From Acidimicrobiales bacterium (GTDB lineage Bacteria > Actinomycetota > Acidimicrobiia > Acidimicrobiales > Poriferisodalaceae), in assembly GCA_020439485.1 (NCBI GenBank), contig JAGQSP010000220.1:1-11064 (forward strand): a stretch of DNA of 11,064 nt. Reading direction: 5' to 3'. The first letter of the stretch is position 1; every line of letters begins with the position of its first letter. Both the position numbers and the translations under genes were made by a program. The notes under the pieces were generated by a model. It was not told the origin of the DNA and did no database searches. It saw only the letters and a list, made by a program, of their open reading frames with translations. Below are positions 6,823 to 11,064 of the stretch, piece after piece.

Positions 6823-7749
6823 TCACAAGCCACCCCTCACGAGGACGTCGACGGCCATCGCCGCGAACACCACTGTGACATACGTGATGGAGTATCCGAA
6901 CACCTTCATGGCCCGACGGGCCGACAGGTCGCTCAAGAGCCTGACCGTGTGCCACATGAACACGGCGCCCGCCGCAACCGCGGCGACGGCATATATGGGC
7001 CCCAAACCCGCCAGCGGACCGAACGCGACACCCGAAACCACCACGGGCACCGTGTAGACGATCATCTGCACGGCGGTGGACTTCGCCGATGCAACTGCGG
7101 GCAGCATCGGGACGTCGGCGCTGCGATAGTCCTCGGCGTACTTGATGGCAAGCGCCCAGAAATGGGGCGGCGTCCACATGAACATCAAGAAGAACAACAA
7201 CCACGCTTCGGCTGGCAACGAATTGTCGATTGCGGCCCAGCCGACCAGCACGGGAACAGCACCCGCCGCACCGCCGATGACGATGTTCTGCTTGGAGGTG
7301 CGCTTGAGCCAGATCGTGTAGACGATCACGTAGAACAAGCACGCCGACAACGCCAACACCGCCGACAACAAGTTGACGGTGGTGGCCAGCAACACGAAAG
7401 CCGCGACCTCGATTGCGGTGGCGAAGACGAGGGCCTCGCGTGGCGAAACCTCGCCGGTGACGAGCGGACGTCCCTTGGTGCGCTCCATGAGGGCGTCTAT
7501 GTCGCGATCGACGTACATGTTGTAGGCGTTGGCGCCGCCGGCCGAAAGGGCGCCTCCGACGAAGGTCGCGATCATGAGCCACACCGAGGGCAGCCCGTCC
7601 TCGGCGACGATCATGGTGGGAATCGTCGTGACGAGCAGCAGTTCGACGATTCGCGGCTTGGTCAGCGCAACAAATGCCAGCGCGCGCGGCCGAACACGCC
7701 CGGTGCCGGGACGCGACGGAGCGTGGGGGGTGGCGCTTACGTCGGTCAC
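6823..7749 (-). CDS. ctaB: Protoheme IX farnesyltransferase (heme O synthase)
   Basis: Membrane prenyltransferase of the UbiA family that attaches a farnesyl group to heme B to give heme O, the first step to heme A. The 308-residue protein has the first Asp-rich motif NMYVDRDID (77-85, Asn77, Asp81, Asp85) followed by ALMERTKGRPL, and the second conserved loop YAEDYRSADVPMLP (204-217) after the MWTPPHFWALAI helix. About nine membrane helices are predicted, the normal layout and length. The start is a GTG at 7749 and no ribosome site is visible. A TATCGT box ends 7 nt upstream, so the mRNA may be leaderless. It sits divergent to ctaA and upstream of the oxidase operon, as expected for an oxidase assembly gene. 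Confidence 0.97.
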   Translation of the reverse strand: MTDVSATPHAPSRPGTGRVRPRALAFVALTKPRIVELLLVTTIPTMIVAEDGLPSVWLMIATFVGGALSAGGANAYNMYVDRDIDALMERTKGRPLVTGEVSPREALVFATAIEVAAFVLLATTVNLLSAVLALSACLFYVIVYTIWLKRTSKQNIVIGGAAGAVPVLVGWAAIDNSLPAEAWLLFFLMFMWTPPHFWALAIKYAEDYRSADVPMLPAVASAKSTAVQMIVYTVPVVVSGVAFGPLAGLGPIYAVAAVAAGAVFMWHTVRLLSDLSARRAMKVFGYSITYVTVVFAAMAVDVLVRGGL

Positions 7750-7752
7750 GGC

Positions 7753-7802
7753 CGAAACGATAGAGGCTTGGCGACGAAACGGCCAGAGAAGCCTTCGTTT
7801 CC
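7753..7802. promoter_or_regulatory. Three spaced CGAAAC-type half sites in the ctaB/ctaA divergent region
   Basis: CGAAACG occurs at 7753-7759 and 7775-7781 as a direct repeat 22 bp apart. Its near-complement CGTTTCC is at 7796-7802, 21 bp further on. The two-turn spacing puts the copies on one face of the helix, between two divergent heme A synthesis genes. A second inverted pair, AGGCTT (7764-7769) and AAGCCT (7789-7794), is interleaved. This could be an operator shared by both genes. No regulator can be named from the sequence. Confidence 0.3.
7757..7762 (-). promoter_or_regulatory. Candidate -10 box for leaderless ctaB transcript
   Basis: On the minus strand TATCGT (TAnnnT type) stands 7 nt before the GTG start of ctaB. 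This is the spacing expected if transcription begins at the start codon itself. The lack of a ribosome site at ctaB agrees with that. No convincing -35 is seen. Confidence 0.35.
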
Positions 7803-7878
7803 TCGTGGCCGTCGGGCGAATCGGCCCCGATTAGTGACCTTCGAGGGTGGCGGTGGGCTGCGCGGGGCAATAGCTTCC

Positions 7879-8820
7879 ATGAACGTGTCACGATCGACGA
7901 GCCACCCCGACCAACTGGTGAAGTTCCGGCGCTGGGCCACGGCCTCGCTGGTGACGCTGGTCGCAGTGATCTTCACGGGCGCCGGTGTGAGGTTGAGCGG
8001 TTCGGGCTTGGGATGCTCTAACTGGCCCACTTGCACCGAGACGTCGCTGGTTCCCGAGGCCGACATCCACGGCGTCATCGAATACGCCAATCGTCTGTTC
8101 AGCTTCGTGATCGTTGCGGCATGCATCGGAACCCTGGTTCTCGCCCGCCGGATGTCGCCACGTCAGCCCGGATTTGTCGCCAAGTCGTGGTGGATCATCG
8201 TCTTCGTGTTGGCCAACGCCGTACTGGGTGGCATCACGGTGCTGTGGGATCTCGCTCCGAGCATGGTGATGGGCCACTACCTGCTGACCCTTGTACCCAT
8301 AGCGTTGGCAACCATGCTGGTCGTGCAATCGACCCATCTGATCGAGGGGTCTGCTGACGTGCCCATCGCCGCGCCGCGGGCCCGCTTCCTGGTGGCCGCT
8401 ACCGCTGCCTGGACCTGTGTGATCTTGTTCCTGGGCACCGTGGTCACGGCCGCAGGGCCCCACGCAGGCGACGAGACCGCCGAGCGCCTCGACGTCTCGC
8501 TCCGCTGGGCGGCCAGGCTCCACGCCTCGAGCGTGTGGGTGCTGATCGCTCTGCTGATAGTCACCTGGCTCAGTCTCGACGCGGCCACCGACAGGGGCGA
8601 GCAGGTCTCGGCCGTGAAACGCACGGTCAGGTGGCTGGTGATCTCGTCGGTGGCACAGGGAACACTGGGTTACATCCAGTACTTCACGGGCACGCCGGCG
8701 GCCCTGGCCGCGGTTCACGTAGCGATCTCGGGCGTGATATTCACCATCGCCGTGCGACTCGCCATGCACGCCGCGGCGTCGGTTGACGTCTCCGAACGCG
8801 AGTTGTCGGCCGCTCGATGA
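7879..8820 (+). CDS. ctaA: Heme A synthase (COX15/CtaA family)
   Basis: Membrane enzyme that oxidises a methyl of heme O to a formyl group, giving heme A for CtaD. The 313-residue product has eight predicted helices. Candidate heme ligands are His133 (GHYLL), His215 (ARLHASS) and His280 (AVHVAIS). A conserved cysteine pair, Cys46 and Cys52 ([10 protein letters not shown]), lies in the first outer loop. The position of the first family histidine reads EYANR (Glu68, Asn71), so Asn replaces His. As I recall, this is usual in actinobacterial CtaA. I chose the ATG at 7879 because the protein then begins just before helix 1. No good ribosome site is present. The frame stays open far upstream only as a shadow of ctaB. 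The gene ends with a 4-nt overlap with clpS. Confidence 0.95.
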   Translation: MNVSRSTSHPDQLVKFRRWATASLVTLVAVIFTGAGVRLSGSGLGCSNWPTCTETSLVPEADIHGVIEYANRLFSFVIVAACIGTLVLARRMSPRQPGFVAKSWWIIVFVLANAVLGGITVLWDLAPSMVMGHYLLTLVPIALATMLVVQSTHLIEGSADVPIAAPRARFLVAATAAWTCVILFLGTVVTAAGPHAGDETAERLDVSLRWAARLHASSVWVLIALLIVTWLSLDAATDRGEQVSAVKRTVRWLVISSVAQGTLGYIQYFTGTPAALAAVHVAISGVIFTIAVRLAMHAAASVDVSERELSAAR

Positions 8821-9119
8821 TGCCGGTGGGTTCGACGTCGACCACGCCTGTTCGCGAAGGCGACACCGGCACCGACGTCGAAGAGGACGTTCCGTGGGTG
8901 GTCATCGTCTGGAACGATCCCATCAACTTGATGGGATACGTCGTGATGGTGTTCCAGAAGCTGTTCGGCTACTCGCGCGAGAAGGCGACCATGCTGATGC
9001 TCGACGTTCACGAAAAGGGCCGCGCGGTGGTTTCGAACGGCACCCGGTTCGAGGCCGAACGCGATGTGTTTCGGCTGCACGAATACGGGCTGTGGGCAAC
9101 CATGCAGCAGGACAAGTGA
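8817..9119 (+). CDS. clpS: ATP-dependent Clp protease adaptor ClpS
   Basis: Small cytoplasmic adaptor that brings N-degron proteins to the Clp unfoldase. The 100-residue length is typical: a flexible acidic N-terminus (to about 26), then the core [20 protein letters not shown] (29-48), LFGYSREKA, and [13 protein letters not shown]. Pocket residues Asn33, Asp34, Met39 and His65 are present, so binding of N-terminal residues is likely intact. Two ATG codons stand in tandem at 8817 and 8820. The first overlaps the ctaA stop by 4 nt (ATGA), and there is no separate ribosome site, which suggests translational coupling to ctaA. The DUF2017 gene follows at once, an arrangement common in Actinobacteria. 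Confidence 0.96.
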   Translation: MMPVGSTSTTPVREGDTGTDVEEDVPWVVIVWNDPINLMGYVVMVFQKLFGYSREKATMLMLDVHEKGRAVVSNGTRFEAERDVFRLHEYGLWATMQQDK

Positions 9120-9120
9120 C

Positions 9121-9609
9121 GTGGGGCTTTTCAACCGGCGCCGCATCAAGCGCACATCGTCTGGGGTGAACTTCGACATCACCCCGGACGAACGCGACCT
9201 CATCGCCCACCTGATTCCACAACTGCGCGACCTGTTGGTCGACGTGGCTCCTACAGGCCATGTCGACGAGGCCGTTCGCAGGCTGTTTCCCACAGCGCAC
9301 GCAGAAGACCCCGACCTCGACCTCGAGTTTCAGGCGAGTTCCAGAGACCGCCTGTTGGCGGCGAGACTCGATCGCCTCGACCTGGTGGAGGCGACGGTCA
9401 GGAACGAACGCCTCAGCTTCGAGCAACACGAGGCGTGGATAGCGGCCATCAACGACATCCGCCTGGTGTTGGGCACGCGACTCGACGTCAGCGAGGACGA
9501 CGACCCAGATCAGCTCGATCCAGAAGACCCCACCGACGCCGCGGTCGCCATGTATCACTACCTCGGGTTTCTCCTGGGCGAGCTACTCGACGCATCCGAG
9601 TACGCCTGA
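9121..9609 (+). CDS. DUF2017 family protein
   Basis: Soluble, mostly helical protein of 162 residues from a GTG start one base after the clpS stop. It fits the DUF2017 family, which is usually encoded just after clpS in Actinobacteria: a basic N-terminus (LFNRRRIKR), a middle RRLFPTAHAEDPDLDLEF segment, and a C-terminal part with AAINDIRLVLGTRLDVSEDD and AMYHYLGFLLGELL. I see no catalytic motif, and the function of the family is not established as far as I know. Its fixed position beside ClpS hints at a role linked to N-degron proteolysis, but that is inference. An ATG at 9064 in the same frame would overlap clpS by 56 nt and add an unrelated Cys-rich leader, so I reject it. Confidence 0.88.
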   Translation: MGLFNRRRIKRTSSGVNFDITPDERDLIAHLIPQLRDLLVDVAPTGHVDEAVRRLFPTAHAEDPDLDLEFQASSRDRLLAARLDRLDLVEATVRNERLSFEQHEAWIAAINDIRLVLGTRLDVSEDDDPDQLDPEDPTDAAVAMYHYLGFLLGELLDASEYA

Positions 9610-9636
9610 CAGCGCCATTGGTGATAGCAAGACGCC

Positions 9637-10848
9637 GTGACGGCCTTGCTCCAACGGCTGAGAAACTCAGAAGCGCTCCTGGTCCTGTGTGGCTCGACGT
9701 TCCTGGTCATGGTCGGCCAGGGCATCGTGTCGCCCGTCTTGCCGCTCTACGCAAAGGACTTCGGTGTCGGCGCAGAGATGGTCGGCTTGACGCTGACCGT
9801 GTTCGCTCTGGCCCGGCTGATCCTGAACATCCCGGCCGGCATGCTGGCCGACCGGTTCGGCAGGCGGGTGCTGCTGATCGGCGGACCGATCATCACCGCC
9901 GTCGGAATGTTCGGCTCAGGCTTTGCCGACTCGATATGGACCCTGCTGTTCTGGCGGTTCATAGCCGGAGGCGGGTCGGCGTTCTACATGAGCGGGGCGA
10001 TGATCTATCTGATCGACATCGCCCCACCCGAGAAGCGGGCTCGATACGTGGCCACCAACCAGTGGGCTCTCAGCGTTGGTGTGGCTGTGGGTCCGGGCAT
10101 CGGCGGCCTGGTCGCCGACACCTACAGCCTTTCAACGCCCTTCCACGTCGTGGGAGTCACGGCCATCGCCACCGCGATCTACGCAGCGGTACGCCTACCC
10201 GAGACCCGCGGCCAGGCCGACACCGGCGAGGTCGACCCGGATCAGCCTCCCGTCAGCGCGTGGACGTTCCTGACCACGAAACGATTCCTGCTGGTGGCCG
10301 CTGTCACGGCGACGATCTTCATGACCCGCGCCGGCACCAGGGGCACCCTGACCCCGCTGCACGCAACCGAGGCCCTCGACTGGGGCCCCAGCGAGATTGG
10401 GCTGGTGTTCATGGTGACGGGTTTCATGACCCTGTTCACCCTGATGCCCGCCGCGTGGGCGTCGGACCGGTTGGGCCGAAGCTCGGTGATCTTGTTCTCT
10501 GGCGTCATGGCGGCGGCCGGAACCGCCGTGGTCGCGTCGTCGACCAGCGCCGGCGGCTTCGTCGTCGGCAACATCATCATGACGCTGGGAACCGGCACCG
10601 CGGGGCCCGCGCCTGCGGCCTATGTGGCCGACATCGCACCACCAAACCTACGGGGCATGGCGGTGGCGTTGTATCGGTCTGCCGGCGACGTCGGGTTCCT
10701 GGCCGCTCCTCCCTTGTTGGGGTTCATAGGCGAGTCGACGTCGCTGCCCACCGCCATGTACGTCGCCGCTGTTCTGGTGGCCGTCACCGCGGTGATGTTC
10801 AGCATCGGCTCGCGGGGTGATTCGGCAGCAGGTCGCCAGGTCAGCTGA
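9637..10848 (+). CDS. Major facilitator superfamily transporter (DHA1-like)
   Basis: A 403-residue inner-membrane transporter with about twelve helices. Motif A, GMLADRFGRR, is at 68-77 and its C-half copy, ASDRLGR, at 275-281. A motif C-like stretch, GVAVGPGIGG (148-157), is typical of antiporters of the drug/H+ class. The two halves keep a matching loop, DIAPPEKRARYVATNQ (127-142) and DIAPPNLRGMAVALYRS (332-348), showing the ancient duplication. The central loop (about 188-208) is short and acidic. The start is a GTG with no clear ribosome site. The 27-nt gap from the DUF2017 gene suggests possible co-transcription. The substrate cannot be read from the sequence, and nothing ties it to copper or heme traffic except its place near ctaA. 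Confidence 0.9.
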   Translation: MTALLQRLRNSEALLVLCGSTFLVMVGQGIVSPVLPLYAKDFGVGAEMVGLTLTVFALARLILNIPAGMLADRFGRRVLLIGGPIITAVGMFGSGFADSIWTLLFWRFIAGGGSAFYMSGAMIYLIDIAPPEKRARYVATNQWALSVGVAVGPGIGGLVADTYSLSTPFHVVGVTAIATAIYAAVRLPETRGQADTGEVDPDQPPVSAWTFLTTKRFLLVAAVTATIFMTRAGTRGTLTPLHATEALDWGPSEIGLVFMVTGFMTLFTLMPAAWASDRLGRSSVILFSGVMAAAGTAVVASSTSAGGFVVGNIIMTLGTGTAGPAPAAYVADIAPPNLRGMAVALYRSAGDVGFLAAPPLLGFIGESTSLPTAMYVAAVLVAVTAVMFSIGSRGDSAAGRQVS

Positions 10849-10893
10849 TCCGCCCGGCCCGATTTTGGGGTGTCGAATGGCCTGATGAGGCTC

Positions 10894-10899
10894 TACCAT
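10894..10899 (+). promoter_or_regulatory. Candidate -10 box for tRNA-Glu
   Basis: TACCAT (TAnnnT type) lies 11 nt before the first base of the mature tRNA, a normal distance for a short 5' leader. No strong -35 is seen at the expected distance. The 62 bp between the transporter stop and the tRNA hold no clear terminator. Confidence 0.35.
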
Positions 10900-10910
10900 G
10901 TGGCGGTCCA

Positions 10911-10983
10911 GCCCCCATCGTCTAGCGGCCTAGGACACCGGCCTTTCACGCCGGCAGCACGGGTTCGAATCCCGTTGGGGGTG
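10911..10983 (+). tRNA. tRNA-Glu (anticodon UUC)
   Basis: A full 73-nt cloverleaf. The acceptor stem pairs GCCCCCA (10911-10917) with TGGGGGT (10976-10982), with one G-U end pair. The anticodon stem CCGGC/GCCGG encloses loop CTTTCAC, with anticodon TTC at 10945-10947. The T arm is ACGGG-TTCGAAT-CCCGT (10959-10975). The discriminator base is G, as in bacterial tRNA-Glu. CCA is not encoded (GCT follows), so it must be added after transcription. In addition to translation, tRNA-Glu feeds the C5 route to heme precursors where that route is used, but no such gene is in the window. Confidence 0.96.
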
Positions 10984-10986
10984 CTA

Positions 10987-11064
10987 CTAGGCCTCGTCGG
11001 CTGAGGGAAACGCCAGCCGCACCGTGGCACCCGAAGTTGCGCCGTCGATGACCTGAGCCGTGCC
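10987..11064 (-). CDS. C-terminus of a protein, possibly a sensor histidine kinase (cut by window edge)
   Basis: Only the last 25 residues are present, ending in two stop codons in a row (TAG TAG, 10989-10984). The sequence includes DGATSGATVRLAFPSADEA, which looks like the end of a GHKL ATPase domain, where a Gly-x-Thr turn leads into a last strand of the form V-x-L-x-F-P. The gene runs toward tRNA-Glu, and its stop lies only 3 nt from the tRNA end. The identification rests on a very short piece and could be wrong. Confidence 0.45.
   Translation of the reverse strand, partial: GTAQVIDGATSGATVRLAFPSADEA

Noticed and set aside
5373..6878. Plus-strand open frame of 501 codons opposite the subunit I-like gene
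   Set aside because: The composition is typical of a GC-rich antisense frame. The minus-strand frame has subunit I landmarks and membrane helices.
6778..7878. Upstream extension of the ctaA frame
   Set aside because: The 367 codons before 7879 are antisense to ctaB and hydrophilic. The family protein begins just before its first helix, so the later ATG is preferred.
6611..7891. Minus-strand open frame of 426 codons over ctaB
   Set aside because: It is a frame-shifted reading of ctaB, Arg/His-rich and without motifs. The true ctaB frame has both Asp-rich UbiA motifs.
7888..8769. Minus-strand open frame of 293 codons opposite ctaA
   Set aside because: It is antisense to a well-supported heme A synthase and shows no motif of its own.
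9435..10820. Plus-strand open frame of 461 codons overlapping the DUF2017 and transporter genes
   Set aside because: It is an Arg/Gly/His-rich alternate frame. The transporter frame has both motif A copies and regular membrane helices.
1..11064. Search for CRISPR arrays, insertion sequences, phage genes or defence systems
   Set aside because: No spaced direct repeats, transposase, integrase or defence motifs were seen. The window is compact housekeeping and respiratory sequence of even composition.

Overview
This 11 kb window is high-GC chromosomal DNA of actinobacterial character, and most of it is a cytochrome c oxidase locus. Signs of Actinobacteria are the clpS-DUF2017 gene pair, the Glu-x-x-Asn variant in heme A synthase, the GTG/TTG starts, and a CtaF-like subunit. 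The fused cytochrome c domain on subunit II differs from the mycobacterial arrangement and would suit a deep-branching class such as Acidimicrobiia. That placement is inference.

Left two thirds, minus strand (read from 6614 down to 1): six tightly packed genes. In transcription order they are a heme-copper oxidase subunit I-like protein that has lost every heme and copper ligand, a five-helix subunit III-like protein, an extended CtaF-like protein, CtaC (subunit II lipoprotein with CuA and a C-terminal heme c domain), CtaD (catalytic subunit I with all ligands), and CtaE (subunit III, cut by the window edge). Overlaps of 1, 4 and 8 nt and gaps of 6 and 46 nt suggest one operon. ctaB (heme O synthase) lies just upstream on the same strand.

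Right third, plus strand: ctaA (heme A synthase) diverges from ctaB across a 129-bp intergenic region. It is followed by clpS (4-nt overlap), a DUF2017 gene (1-nt gap), a major facilitator transporter (27-nt gap) and tRNA-Glu(UUC). The last bases hold the C-terminus of a convergent protein, possibly a histidine kinase.

How the genes fit together: CtaB makes heme O from heme B and CtaA converts it to heme A, which CtaD uses. CtaC takes electrons through its heme c and CuA. The most unusual content is the first three genes of the operon (6614-3577), which look like a ligand-free paralogous set made with the catalytic caa3 oxidase. ClpS and DUF2017 appear to be neighbours rather than part of the oxidase pathway.
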